A stretch of DNA of 64,000 bases from Oxyruncus cristatus (lineage: Eukaryota; Chordata; Aves; Passeriformes; Cotingidae). Position 1 is the stretch's first letter. Every line of letters starts with the position of its first letter. Both the position numbers and the translations under genes were made by a program. Below the pieces are notes generated by a model that ran no database searches, had not been told where the DNA came from, and worked only from the letters and a program-made list of their open reading frames with translations. The stretch lies in contig VXAY01006162.1 in assembly GCA_013399855.1 (NCBI GenBank), forward strand, positions 884,924-948,923. The letters run 5' to 3'. Below, piece after piece: positions 11,201-25,000 of the stretch.

Positions 11201-14200
11201 TCTTTTTTCCCTTTACTAACCATTTAAGTTAAGCCCGTCAGTGTAGAACCTCAGCATCTGCCAGGCAGGAGCAGGAGGGCACTGCTGGCTCTGTTAATGC
11301 TCCTGTGGCAGAGCTGTGCATGTGGAAAACTGGCAGTGTGTGCCTGATTTAAATATGTATCTTCAGCTGTTCTGCATTGGCAGGACTAAATTTACTTGTA
11401 GATTTAAATAGGTGAATGATTTGGCAGCTTAAAGGTCAGGACACCCCACTGTTTGTTTTGTGCTTTGCTTTTTCCGATTAACAGAAAATTGTCTGTAGCA
11501 TCTGCTGTTATTGTCATGGCTTTGTGGTGTAAGACCTGCACAAAATGTAGTCCAGTGTCCCCCAACCTTCCCCTCGCTTTGTGTTTTGTCACAGTTGCTC
11601 TCCTGAGGACTCCAGCACTCAGCCAGAATATTCTCACTCACCAAGGTCTCTGTGGAGGGAGGGGTATTGACTTCTCCACCATGTGCAGATCAAATTTCAG
11701 GCTTTTAGAGTTTTGTGCATTTGCCAGGTACACTGAAATACAGACACCAGCTCTTCCAACCTTCCTGTGACTTTGGCAGCAGGCACGTGGCTGTTCTGCA
11801 CGGCACATGGACTCCCCTCTTCTTCTGAGAGGGGTGGCATCACTGCTCCGGGTGTGCACTGGCCATTCTCCCCCTCTGGATTCAGTGTTGGGGAGAGGTG
11901 TGAGAAACATCACAAATGTTCTGCAGGTCTGAGAGAGACCCGTGCACATTCACAGCACTGAAGCTGTTTGGCCCAGCACCTTCCCTGGGAACAGCTCTGC
12001 CTCTGAGTGTCACCTTGACGGCACGTTCTACCTCTGCACACCTTGCTGGCCTTGATTCAGCCTGTTCTGTGAACCCACTTCCCCTCCTGGCAGCCACGAG
12101 AGGCTGTGCTGCTGTACTTCTCCCCCAGCTGCAGGGAGACAGGTGGAAGTTGGAACCTCCTCTGATTCTGGAAATGTGACTTCTCTGACGTGAGGGGTTG
12201 CACAGAGCTGTTTTTTCAAAGACACTTGGCAATCTAGGAGCCTTTAATAAATAAATATGTTTTAAAAAAAAAGAGAGGGAAATAGGAGGATCACAAGGGC
12301 AAATGAGGAGGAAGATCTATGCTCAACTCAGCTTTAAAAATGAAGCAGTAATAAAAAACCCCCACCCAAACCCCAGAATAGTGTGCTTTAGCACAGGAAG
12401 CAACAAGAGCTCAGGATTTCTGCAGTTCCTGGGGGGATTTTAGAAGCAGAGCTAGAGCCAGGCTTGGGGAACTGCCTGGGAAGGCTCCCTGAGGAGGGCA
12501 TGACCAGGCTGTGCCCCTTTGTGCCAGGAACTGGGATCAGTGTGGGAAGTGACGGGTTGGAGGCCAGGATGGGCAATTTGCAACGCAGAGAATTCAGGTC
12601 CAAAGACAGCAGTGAAACCGTTGTCGGGGGAGACTTGTGGGATGCTGAGGACACTGGTTGGGGCGTGCAAGGAGGGTGGCACTCAGGAAGTGGACTCCAG
12701 GACTCCACACTCCGGGAGTCCTCCCACTCTCCTCCATACCCGCCATCAGGGTCAGCTGAAGCTCCCTGGGAAGCCCCAGCCTTGCCAGCCCTTGTTGGGC
12801 CCTGCACACACTGAGTGGGCTGGAGCCTCGTTTGTTTTTTCCATGCTAAGCCTCTTTCCATTGCATTTAATATTTTACCAAGGACAACCAAACAAACCAA
12901 GAGTAAAGCTGTTCTCACACACACAGCCCCGTGTGTGCCAAGATTCCCGCGCTCAGGCACAGCTGCTGCCTCATTCCCTTTAAAGCTTCTCAGGATAAAA
13001 TTGCAAGGCCTGTCCTGTAGCTCCCGGGTCTTCCCTGGCATCTGACGGCAAATGAGATTTGTGAAAACCACGTGGAACCCCAAAGCTCATGTAATGTTCT
13101 TTTCTCACAAAAGCAGAAGCTTTAAACTGCCCTGAGCTGTGAAATTCTGATGGGGGCATTACAGAGAAGGGAACTGAGCCTCACAGTAGTTCTGGGGGAG
13201 AAATATTACTTACTATTTTACAGCCTGCTCAAGCGCTGCTTTTAAAGATATTTAAAATATTCCAAGAGATTAAAGTAATTTTTTCAAAAGCAGCTCTTGA
13301 CTGTAGATACCTGTTCCTAGAGCCTGCAGGCTGCTGTTCCTCAGAATGAGTGTGTATTTATACACAGGATACTGAAATATTAAAATAAATAAGCATTACT
13401 TTATTCTGTTGTCTTTTTGTAGGATGGGTAGAAGATAATTATCCAGCAAAAGGATTCAATCCTACAGCACTGAATGATTCGAAAATTCAGAGATTTTTCC
13501 TTTTCCCCCTTTTCCACCTTTAGAAGAGCATTCGCAAGAGACCGTGGAACCCAGAGGTAGGTACCTTGGTCAGACACAGCTTGTGTCCAGTTTTTCCCAC
13601 TGACTGGCTCCAGCCTTTGCTCAGCACACTATGGAAGAAGCCTCTGCTGAGCACCTCATCTCAGGTGCAAAAATATTTCTCTTAAGGTCATGCTTTTTAG
13701 GCCATATGTTGTCTAACTTATGTGCAAAGAGAGGGCAGAAAAAGCTTCAGAAGCTCTAGTGAGTGGATTATAGTTTAACAAGGCTAAAGCCAACCCACCA
13801 GTCACAGTTTCAGCCATAGGCTCTGTTCCTGCAGGGAAAACCTGTTGTTAAGAAAACAACCATTATCTTATCTCCAGGCTTTGGAAACATTAACATCAGC
13901 ACTGTATAAGGATTCAAAGGTCTGCCTATATGCAAAGGCAGCCATGAACATAAACCTGCCCTTGGTGATTGAATACACTGGTACATATATTTCAAATAGA
14001 ATGTTGCCTTTTTAATTAAAAAAAAAAAAAAAGACTAAATTAAGGTGATACAGGTGATGCTCACACAATGCAGTCTTTTGTTGGGTTCCTGTAGCTCAGG
14101 GAGCCTTCAGACTGCTGAATTTAGCGCTCAGACATCCAAGAGCTTGAAGGCTCTACCATCCATTTGGTGAGCTCAGACCATTCCTCACTGAAGCATGTTT

Positions 14201-14880
14201 TGCCAGGTGCTGATCCCTCTCAGTAACTCTGGTTTTCCAGTTACCTGCAGGAATCCTGGTTTTAAAATCAGAACTCAAAGATGCTGGTGAAAATTCACCT
14301 CCACAAGCACTGGATTGTTGCTGCAATGTGAAGAGCAAAGCAGTTTGAATGCCACCTGCACCTCCTCTTGAACTAGACTGCAAACCTTATTGTGAACCAT
14401 GTATTTAATGCCTGATATAAAAGGATGCCAAACCTTGGCTGAGCTGCAGCTGCAGATAAGACAGGAAAGTGCTTGAAAATTAATATTATGTATTTAACTC
14501 TTTGCATTTAGCTAGTTTGGAGTAATTTGAATTCTGCTCACGTATCCCACTAAATGTTGGCTAGTAAATAAATTACTGTTGTCTCATCACCTTATAAAGT
14601 ATCACAAATTTGAACACTGGTATGAAATAAAGGGCCTGAAAGATCTTGTAGGGTTCTTTATGTTTTAATTCAAACTGAAATCATGAAGGAGAAGAGAATT
14701 GACACAGCCAAATTAACCCAAGGGTGAGCTAAAGAAACCTGGGCAGCCAAGGCCAGCATGAGTCTGACCCAGTGTAATGTTGTAATGTCATTATGAACTG
14801 CCCTCAGAAGCAACAGCAATTAAGTGAAGGGTAAAAGCAGTGGTGAGGCTGTAATTTATTGCAAGACACTATTATTGGGA
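5290..14880. other. non-coding, upstream of TEX2 promoter
   Basis: I find no supported gene. A purine-only-like tract lies at about 5557-5624 (more than nine-tenths A/G). The longest frame, 231 residues on the - strand at 12388-13083, shows no domain, repeats or splice support and looks like chance in a GC-richer stretch. The rest is ordinary single-copy sequence. Regulatory elements for TEX2 may be here but cannot be seen without alignment. Confidence 0.5.
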
Positions 14881-15068
14881 GAACAACCTTTTGACACAGA
14901 ATTAATTTTTTTCTGCCTGCGCGCTGCTAATTGGTAAATACAACGACCTCTGCCAGGGCACGTTTCCTGGGTTCGCTGGGTAACAGACCATGATTTTTGG
15001 AGAAGCGTTCGGACACCAACCAGCTTTCCCGGCCGCACACACACACACTTCCTGCAGCGGCCGCTCCT

Positions 15069-15829
15069 NNNNNNNNNNNNNNNNNNNNNNNNNNNNNNNN
15101 NNNNNNNNNNNNNNNNNNNNNNNNNNNNNNNNNNNNNNNNNNNNNNNNNNNNNNNNNNNNNNNNNNNNNNNNNNNNNNNNNNNNNNNNNNNNNNNNNNNN
15201 NNNNNNNNNNNNNNNNNNNNNNNNNNNNNNNNNNNNNNNNNNNNNNNNNNNNNNNNNNNNNNNNNNNNNNNNNNNNNNNNNNNNNNNNNNNNNNNNNNNN
15301 NNNNNNNNNNNNNNNNNNNNNNNNNNNNNNNNNNNNNNNNNNNNNNNNNNNNNNNNNNNNNNNNNNNNNNNNNNNNNNNNNNNNNNNNNNNNNNNNNNNN
15401 NNNNNNNNNNNNNNNNNNNNNNNNNNNNNNNNNNNNNNNNNNNNNNNNNNNNNNNNNNNNNNNNNNNNNNNNNNNNNNNNNNNNNNNNNNNNNNNNNNNN
15501 NNNNNNNNNNNNNNNNNNNNNNNNNNNNNNNNNNNNNNNNNNNNNNNNNNNNNNNNNNNNNNNNNNNNNNNNNNNNNNNNNNNNNNNNNNNNNNNNNNNN
15601 NNNNNNNNNNNNNNNNNNNNNNNNNNNNNNNNNNNNNNNNNNNNNNNNNNNNNNNNNNNNNNNNNNNNNNNNNNNNNNNNNNNNNNNNNNNNNNNNNNNN
15701 NNNNNNNNNNNNNNNNNNNNNNNNNNNNNNNNNNNNNNNNNNNNNNNNNNNNNNNNNNNNNNNNNNNNNNNNNNNNNNNNNNNNNNNNNNNNNNNNNNNN
15801 NNNNNNNNNNNNNNNNNNNNNNNNNNNNN
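15069..15829. other. assembly gap (761 N)
   Basis: Unsequenced bases lie within the GC-rich island. Any frame reported across them is meaningless. Confidence 1.
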
Positions 15830-15884
15830 GCTGGGCTGAGCTGAGCTGAGCTGAGCTGGGCTGGGCTGGGCTGGGCTGAGCTGA
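15830..15884. repeat. pentanucleotide microsatellite GCTGA/GCTGG
   Basis: About eleven tandem five-base units alternate between GCTGG and GCTGA immediately at the 3' edge of the gap. The repeat probably continues into the gap and helps explain why the assembly broke here. On the - strand it reads as an artificial Ser-Ala-Gln-Pro-like frame. Confidence 0.9.
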
Positions 15885-16050
15885 AGCGCTGCCCCTCGGT
15901 GTGCCAGAGCCGGGCTCAGCCGCGGGAGCGGTTGGGCAGCAGCTGCCGGAGTACGAGCGACACCTCCAAAACAAGCGGCCGAGGAAACGGCGGCCGCTCC
16001 TGCTGGAGCAGGGGGAGCATTTCCAGCTGGCTTTTAGTACCAAAGGTTTT

Positions 16051-19000
16051 CTGTCTCCTGAAATTGTTTTCTCTCCCTGGTCGCCTCCCTCCTCTCTTTC
16101 CATTCCCAGCGTCGATTGTATGTTACCTCTGTTGCAGTTCAGTGGCTGAACCCGTGTGCTGTGTCTCTTCAGCGTGTGCTAAAGTTCCTTTTTCATGTTT
16201 GTGCTCAACTTCTTGGTGATTTGTATCTCTCAGCAAACGTCTCGAGGAACTGCTGTCTGTAATTTTGGGGAATTAAGTATACAGCAGAGATTAATTTGGA
16301 GTTTTGTATGTGACCTAAGTATTATAACTCTAAGATAAATGTGAGTAAGACTTCAGTGCTGTAAGATTATCTTCTGTTAAGATGCTTTGTCATACTCCTC
16401 TTTAAAGATGATATTGCTTGTGTTACTCAGGAAAACAAGGCAGGCTCACAGTTTCAGGGGTGTGCACTTTTACAAGAAGATGTAGCCTTTTTTTTACCGT
16501 TAAAATAACTTCCTATTCCTAAACTGAATGAAACTCAGGCAGTTTGACTACCCTATTTCAGTTTTCTCTGGATTGAAAATAGACTAAATTAGAGATAAAA
16601 GCACTTTAATTTAAGCAAAAGAAAGTAATGGTTTTGATGTTAGAATTGACTTTTAAAGACTGACATCGTGTTGGTTTATGATATATGGGAGGTTACTGTT
16701 CTGTCTGACTTCAGAGCTGATCCAACAAGCTGCTCTGTTGTGGGTGGCATATTAATTATACTTCAAGTAGGTGCTGAGACTTGAGGTAGTGTTTCTAAGG
16801 CAGGACAGGGTAAGGTGTGTTGTCTCTGCAGTTAAAGACCAAAAAGTTAATTCTGTGCTCGAAGATGTCTTGTACTGGGCTCTGCTGGGGTGTGGTATCC
16901 CCTGGGAATTGTAGTGGTGAGGTGAACATCATCTCTTGTGAACATCACTTTTGGTCCAGGCAAAGAACGTAGTCAGATGCCCCATATTGCCTTTAGTTCA
17001 GCAACAAAAGTCAGTCAAATAAAATTCAAAGTTAAAACTTGAAGAAGGATACACCCCAGTGAAGTACATATATTAATTGCATCTTTCTTTTTGCATGAAA
17101 ACAACTCTTGAGGAGTTTCAGGGGGTAGTAGCGAATGCTTAGTTGTTTCTAGCTAAAGAACTTCTAAACCAGCTGTTTTTCAAAGTGAAGAATGTGGAGC
17201 GGGAAACCTTGCCAGGACATGTAATGTTAGTAATTTCTCTGTTGTGGCAAGTGTGTAAACAAAGTAATGGGAGATACAGAAACTTACCTGGTAAATAAAA
17301 GATTAATATAGCTGAAATAAATGGAAAATCACCTAGCTAGAGGACTGAAGTTGCACTGTTGCATTCCAATAGGTTTTTAGTTGGTAGATTTGTGACTGTG
17401 CTGCTCTAACCTCACCTTTCCATGCAATTCAACCACAACCACATCCCTTAGAGGAAGGCAGGAGGTTTCTGAGCGGCCACCAGAGTGACATTGTGTGGGT
17501 GTGCAGGTGACCAGTCACAAGCACGACACAGGACACACAGGACATGTTTCCTGTGCTGCTGTTCCCTGTCCTGCTCTCAAAGAGCTTTAGGCAGGTTTGG
17601 CCCGTGAGCTGAGTAAACTGTGGTGCTGAATGTGCAGAGTGTAACTGATACCTGCCCAGGAGCTGAAATAAAATAAAGGCTATTTATTAGGATAAATTTA
17701 TTAGGATAAATTGTAGTGAAGGGGAGCGTAAGTAAATTCTGGTCTTAAACACTGTTTTAGAGCTTGGAAAAGTCCCTCAAATTTGGATTTGAGGATTTTT
17801 AACCTTTTTCCTTGGTAAGCAAGAAATTGTGGTATCAGATGCCCACAGTAGTAAAGCTAATTCAGTGTGCTCCAAAGCACTGATCTGTGAATAAAGGCCT
17901 TCGTGTTCTAGAAACCCTCAGTGCCCTAAATGAAACAATCAGATGACAATGTATGTTGGAAAATAAGAGTGTGATGCAGGCTTAGAGATTAGAGAAATAA
18001 AGATAAGAGTTAATACTGTGAGCTGTCAGGAGTTTGTGCTTGGTATTAGGAGAGACATATTCAGAGTAGAAGTGACACTGGAAATGCATGATGGTGCCAC
18101 ACGTGCCCAATAAAAGAGATGGACATTGACTTTTTAAGTAATGTAAAGTGGACATTAGGGAGGATGTGTTGTGCTTTCAGGGGGGACAGTGAAATACAAA
18201 GAGAACTGTTGATTTTAAAAAAAAAGTGTACCACCCCTTATAGTAGAGGATTGTGCTAAATGGTTCAGATCCACAAAGTAAAGGGTTTGGTTGGGTTTTT
18301 TTGTACTATAAGTACAAAATCCCAGTTATTGTGTCATAAAAATACATGATCAGCTGTTCTTGACAGAATTGTGAATTATCTCTTCTTGGACAGTTTAACT
18401 TCCTTAAAGCTTCTGTTAACATGGCGAGCTCGGAATTTGGAAGGCAGAAAGTTAACAATAATCTGTCGAAGGTTGTACATTGGCTGGGAATGTTGATCCT
18501 CACCCAGCAGCCTCAATGCCTGTCAGGAGCACGGGCAGGGCTGGGCTTTGACCACCTGCAAGGAGTAGAGTTCTAAGGTGTTGAGTTCTTTACCATCACC
18601 TTTACTCTCTGGGTATTCTTTACCATCACCTTTATTCTCTGTTGTCTCTGATGAAACCGATTGTTGGTGCCTTTGGAGAGACATGAGAATATAATGGTAA
18701 GAAAGGGTTCACGATCTGATCCTGCCTGTCCTGCATTCCTGTTCCTCAAAACTCTTACTTCTCTGTTCATAGTCTTTCTCTGTATTTATTTTAACTCTCT
18801 CCTCTCCCGACAGCAAGGTGTGTTACTCTGCTATGCGAAGTCCAAATCAGTTTTTAAGTTGGTGTTCTAAAAGACAAGGTGACTGATGGACAAGGGATAA
18901 CAGAAGATCGATAAACACGGTCAACAGTGGTGTTTTCCCATAAAGGTCAGGAGGGCAGAGGAAATGAATTGTGTGTGAACCAGGCTTTAATATTCATTAC

Positions 19001-22000
19001 CCAGTGTCTCAGTGGGTTATTAAGTGTTGTGCTCCCTGACCCCGCTGGTGTTGGATGACAGGGATGTTGCAGGAGGGTGTCCCGTAGTGCTGTGAACATA
19101 TTGCATGTCTTGTCAATGCAGGATTGTTATCCTGCAGCTGTGAGAAGACGGGATGGTCAAGCTTAGAATAGGATCTCTTTAAAGAGTATGAAATTGGATG
19201 TTCAGGAGTTGGGCTGCTCTTCTAGAGGATCTGTTTGAGCATGAAAAATTGCTAGTTGGGTTTTAGTAGCTTAAGTAAAGACTGAGAGCTGTAAGACTCT
19301 GAAGCCTACTCTGGATTTCATGTGTTGTGTTTAAATTATATGTCAGTTGTAAAACAGAACTACAAAAATACAAGCACAAACCGAGGTACTGTCTCCTTTG
19401 ATACTGGGAATTTCAAAGCAGGTGGTAGAGGACTGAAACACGGATGTCACCTGTCATCGGCTGCAATGAAGTCCTGAGCAGAAATTACATAGAGAGCTGT
19501 AAGAATAGCTTTGTTTCACTGGAAGTCAAGATTAAGACTGAGGAAAGAAAAATGTCCAGACAGGCTCAAAGAATGAGTGTTGTGTGAGGGAAGGGAGATG
19601 ATTGTGCTCCCGTGGGTGTGTTTGGGAGCCGGGTTAGGGAACGTCGCTGGACATGTGACACCAAGAGCAGACAGGGAAAGTTGTCCGAGTTTGGCACTTG
19701 CTGTCCCTTGGCTTTGAGCTGCAGAATGTTCTGTGTCCTTCACTTCTGAAACTTGGGAGTATCCAGAACCTGCCAGGGATCCGAGCGTTCCTCGGGCTGA
19801 GGCCGGGAATGATAATGGCAGAACATTGCTGAGCATTCCCATAGCCCTTCCCGGCCATCATCACCTCCCACTTCCCGTTCCCGTCTCCCTGCCCGGAGTG
19901 CTCAGTGGAAGGTGGTTTCTGCTCTGGATGCCTTCCAAGCCGGGCATTTCCATTCTTGCTTAATACGTATCCATCGTGCCTGGAGGGGCTTCGCTTTCTT
20001 TCCTAATACTCTTGTGTAAGGCTTGGGGTTGGTCACGTTAATAAACGTACTTTGGTGGTAAATGAAAGTGATCCCTTCGATTCTTGCCTGGTTTGTAGCT
20101 GCTGTGAAGTTCGATAAGGCTTATCTTTGCAGGACCTCCTCAGTAGCAGTTCTTTTTTTTAAATGGCTTTCACACTTCTTCCTTTTCAACTTGACTTGAA
20201 GTGTTAAACAAAGGCATTGGGAGAAGGGGAAGAAGCTAAGGGGGAGATAATCCTAAATGTCTGTCAGCTCAAAAGTGTGCTGGTTAATAACAAAGGCTTT
20301 GCCAGGCCTTTAATAAACCTGAGCAAATGCGTGACAATTTTACAGAAGTATTTTTATAAAAAAGAAAGAAAAAAAATTTCTTCTCTTTATATGTTATTTT
20401 TAGGGAATAACAAGAGATGTGGATGGAGAAAGGACCAGCTGTGCATACAAACTATCTCCTGTTTTGTAATTCCCTTTATTCCCTGTTATCATTCCCTTTA
20501 TGACAACAGGCTGAGTTTTCCCAGAAGCCTTAACCCTGCTGAGAGGTTACAGGCAAGCTGAAGAGCAGTGCCTTCCAGTTCCAGAAAACTCTTGAGTGTC
20601 TGAAAAGGGGCACTTAGAGGTGTGTTGTATTTACAGGTATAAATGTTTGGCTGCGTGGATCTCCATTTCTTTTGTCATGCAGCTTTGAGATGTGGGTTGG
20701 CAATTGGTTTTGAGTATTGAACAGATTGTACGAAGCCTTGGGACAACTTTTCAGTTTCATTTTTATTGACCAGTTTTAAAAAAATTCTAGCTAGATATTT
20801 ATTATTCTTCCTATCAAGTCAAGCTAAAACTTCACAATTAAAATTATAAAAATTAGTAAATCGCAGTGCTGCCCCATGAGTTGTTTTAGTGCTTGACTTT
20901 CTCCAGATGTATTTTTTAAAACCTGCTTCTTCCATTCAGCTGCCCCAAGCAATGCATTTACCGATGAAACCTGCTGTGAGTTGACTGTCTTGTTAAAATT
21001 TTTCTCCTCACAGAAGGGGTGAGGTGTGAACAGTGGCTTTTTGAGCCTCCTCCAGTACCCCAGACCAAATCGGTGCTGAGCTGTGTGGTCTGTGCAGCTC
21101 TCGGGCTGTTGAAGAAGGATCTGTGAGGGTTGCACTTCTCACTCCTTCCTGGAGAACTTCTGAGGGGTGTGGAGGCCGTTCCTCAGTGTGACAGAGAGGA
21201 GTTTGGCTCGGGGTGTGGTGACAAGTGCGAGGTGGAAAGATTTCCATCCACATCTGGATTTCCACTTGCACTCTTCATTTCAGTTGCCCCAAAAGAGTTG
21301 CCAGTGTCGTTTCTAAAGCCTTCATTGTACATAGCAGGGCAGAGGCAGCTCCTTAGGGGTGGGAGCAGCTTCCTCACCCTTCAGTCATCACTGGTTTGTC
21401 ACCTTATCCTGGAAGACACCCGGAGCTGCCTCCTCTGCCCTGACCTCTCAGCAATTCAAAGCTTCGTTGAACCACCCACACCCTGAGAATGAGCAGGTGA
21501 GTATTAGCTACTCACAAACCTACTCACAGTGCTTGTAATTCAGAACTTGACTCCCTTTGATAAACAAATGCCTGGTGGATTAATTAAGCATGTATATAGG
21601 GACATCGCCCTGTGCCTGAAATCAGCCTTGCCTGCATCGTGCTGTAATTGAAGGAGGCAGGATATGGCTCAAAGACACTTATTTCCCTTTGCCCTTTTGA
21701 ATCCGTCTGGTGGCTTTTGCTGTTCTTTTATCTCCCAGCAAACCAAGACCTTAAAATGGGTGACCTGAAATTCATTTTCTTGAAGCTGCTTTAATGGCAC
21801 TTTTCTTTCTGGGCATGTGTGTGCCCAAAAAGTAACCGTTTTTGCATTCACTCTTACCTATTTTATCCAGTGCTTGAGACTGTAGACATTATTTCTGAGT
21901 GCAATAGTTGAAACTTTTATGGTGCTGAAGGCATTTGCTGGACAAACATCACACTGATAACACCTGGTTATTGAATAGCAAGTACAGGATGAGAAAGGGA

Positions 22001-25000
22001 AGACTTCTGACGTTGTTTTACAGGGAAATAACTTCAGACTGGCAGCACAAAACTTGCCATCATACTGCTTGAATGTAAAGTAGAACTGGGATTCTTAAAA
22101 ATCCATTACATTTTTTTAGGCTCTTTTCTTCATGTTGCGCTATGAATTCAGCTGGCAACTGGTGAATTTTGGTGTGTGTTCCCACAAGACACGCACCTTT
22201 TGACCTTTTACTTTTCAGCCTGTGTGGTTGTCAGATGAAATTCCTGGAGGCATCTCCGTTGATTTAATGTTTGCAGAAGTGAGATCCCTGTGTGCGTGTG
22301 TTTTACAGCTCCACATGTAGCTGGTCAGAATTTAGTATGTGCTTCTGAAATAGAGACCTGGAGGAATTATTTCATTTGCAGATGTCCATTTTACTGCTCT
22401 ACCCGAGGTCTGCTTTCCACTAGGTTAAAGACCCGTGTCTGCGTGCTGTGACTGAATTATACCACAGAGGAGCAAATAACTGTTTTCTGAGTTGAGAGAA
22501 AATGAGCAGTGTGTGAGAACACTGTTCAAGGAACGCTGAAAAGTTCAGAAAACTCTTAATGAACTTAAACCTTTAAGGAGAATTTTTTTTTCCCCCCTTA
22601 ATTTCCCTTTGGCGACCTGATCACACAGTGAAAGACCATGGTTGGGGTAGGTCCATGCTGCTGAGAGAAGAGGAGAGCTCTGTTTGTGTTCTTTCCAGTC
22701 TTAATTTGTTTACTTTTTTTTGAGAATTCACATGACGAATTATCTTTCTAGGCATGTTATCACTACCCACATTTGGAGAGAGAAAAACAGAGTAGGAAGG
22801 ATCCTCTCATATTCTTGTTGCTTATAAGTGTGTGAAATAAAGTGCTTTAGGGTGCACAAGGACCTCGCTTTGCCATCGCACTGTAGTGGTTTTATTCTTC
22901 TTTATGAGCAATATGATATCTTTATATCTACACTTATGTGAAATGATCATTTTAATTAAGAGTGCCAGCAAAGTTGTTTTTCTTTCATGTATCTACCTCC
23001 CATGGTTTCTTAGCAATTAGGAATAAAAAGCTCTGTTGTGGGAGGTGCTCATCATTTCTGACTCAGTTGGTTTCAATGGAGTCAGGCCTGTAAAGCAGCT
23101 GGTCAGGTCAGGGAATCTGTAATTGACCCATCAGATGTTGCAATTAAAATGGATCACAGCTGTTAGAAATAGGAGTTCCCTCCATTGCCCCTAAAAAAAC
23201 CAACATGCAACTCAAAAACCCAACCATCAGAAAGCTTTAATGTATTAAACTGATCCATTAACTAATGCAAGGAGCAGGGGATGCAGATCGAGCTGGTGGC
23301 TTTGATGTCAGGACTGTTTGTGGCAGGGACCTCTTTCATGTTCTGGATTACAAAGTCCAGGGAATATTCTTGCTGACATCTGTCAGTTAATAAATTTACA
23401 TCCCAAAGTGTTTGAAGCTATAACTACTATGTGAAAAATAGGAAAATATATTTAAATGAGAACAGACGTGGATGTTTTTGCCACATACTTCTTTTTTTTG
23501 CCTTAACACTTTCATAGATTTTGTCAAATATTTGAATATACTGTGATAGAATAACAGGGAATTCTATCATTGCTTCAGCCCTGTGCACTTGAGTGGGTGT
23601 TTTTGTGTCTGGCTGTCTCATAGTCCAGTATTTCTGGACTATGCTTACATCACCCTCTAATTCAAAATGAATCTTTTAAGAGACAGTACTGAAATGCATA
23701 TAATAGTTGCAAGGTTCTAGAAACCTTTGACGAGCGGAGAACCCCCCTTTACATCATGACAGTTAGCTGGGAAGCTGGAAAAGCCTGAGTTGTCTGTCCT
23801 GATGTTTTCGTTTGAGCCTCACTTCATATCTCTGCTCACTGAGGGTTGTCAGTGTTTCTGCGTTGTGTGTTTGGTTTGTTCTTTTAATGTGCAAACCCCT
23901 TTGTCCTTAGAGTGGTAAAAATTCTGGTTGTTTGGGTCTGGGATGTTCTGCTGCCCTCATCACTGCGCTGTGTCCTCCAGTGGGAAAGCTACAGAGCTGC
24001 TGAACTTCTGCATTTCAGTTTCTAGGTCTTTGAGGTGAACATAAATGTGAATGAGGTGAGTGCTGCCTCAAGCAGAGAGAGATGTCTGGTACTTGCCAGT
24101 TCTCAGTCTGACATTTTATTTTCCTGCTATTCTTAGGACAAGGATTCTTCAGAGTTTGCTTTACATTTTGTTAATTTTCTGTGGATCCTTCTATGAATTG
24201 GAAGTTAAAAGCATTTTAAGCATAGGAGCTGTCATTAGTAGTTTATGATCTCTGCACAGTTCTTGCTAGAATAGGATGTGTGATTCTTGAGCTGCTTCAA
24301 CGTGGTTCTCAGTCCTTGCTGCTGCCATTTTAAGGAGTCAGTGGCTCTGTATGATCTTGTCCCAAGTGCTGTGTGAACTCTGCTCTTCAGTGGGGTAAGT
24401 TAAAGCAAAATTTCCCTCTCCCTCCTAACAATACAGAAACTCAAAATAATACGATACCTGCTCAGGGCTTTCAGAGAAGTCTGGAATTCCACTCCGTTTC
24501 CTTCCAAAATTAGACCACAGAGAGCTTTTTTGTTCATGGCAGTTTGTTTCTTGCCTTTGCAGTTGCCAGGTAGCACGAAATGCTGGTAATACCTTTCTGC
24601 ATTAATTTTTCATGGAATCCAGTGGCAGGCAAGACCACTCAGTGCCTGGCATGGAGCACTGGCAGGATTGCCTCTCAAGTGCTGGGAGCAATATTTTTGA
24701 GGAAACTTTGCAGAACAGGCTGACTTTAGGCTTCAGTTACCTTTGTCCCACCACTTCTCAATCTTCACAGCAACTCTGAAAAGACTTGCATGTTATGAAG
24801 TCCTGTTTATTGACCCTTTCCTAAGCTTTTCTGTCCTCTGGACGCTCTGGGGATTGTGCTTGCAGAAGCTTCTGAGAAATCCTGGTCCGTTCGAAATGCA
24901 GTTTCTGCATTTATCAAAGACACTTTTCCTTAGGTAGGTGAAGTGCAAGGAAGTAAATAAATATAATAAGGTGCCCTCTAACAGAAGTTTTCTGTGTTAA

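Larger units (their letters stand above)
14900..16050 (+). promoter_or_regulatory. TEX2: TEX2 CpG-island promoter (partly in gap)
   Basis: GC content and CpG density rise from about 14915, break off into the N gap, and continue to about 16010 before falling into ordinary intron sequence. An inverted CCAAT (ATTGG) sits at 14930-14934. TEX2 coding begins in an exon whose acceptor is at 32626-32627, so at least one untranslated exon must lie upstream, and this is the only CpG island on that side. No convincing GTRAGT donor is visible in the sequenced flanks, so exon 1 and its donor are probably inside the missing bases. This rests on position and composition only. Confidence 0.6.

Noticed and set aside
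12388..13083. 231-codon open frame on the - strand
   Set aside because: It has no recognisable domain, signal or repeat, Pro/Ser-rich composition that follows the local GC content, several competing frames on the opposite strand, and no splice or promoter context. It is probably chance.
14856..16103. 415-codon frame on the - strand and shorter + strand frames across the gap
   Set aside because: Most codons are N. The rest is a CpG-island flank plus a pentanucleotide repeat.
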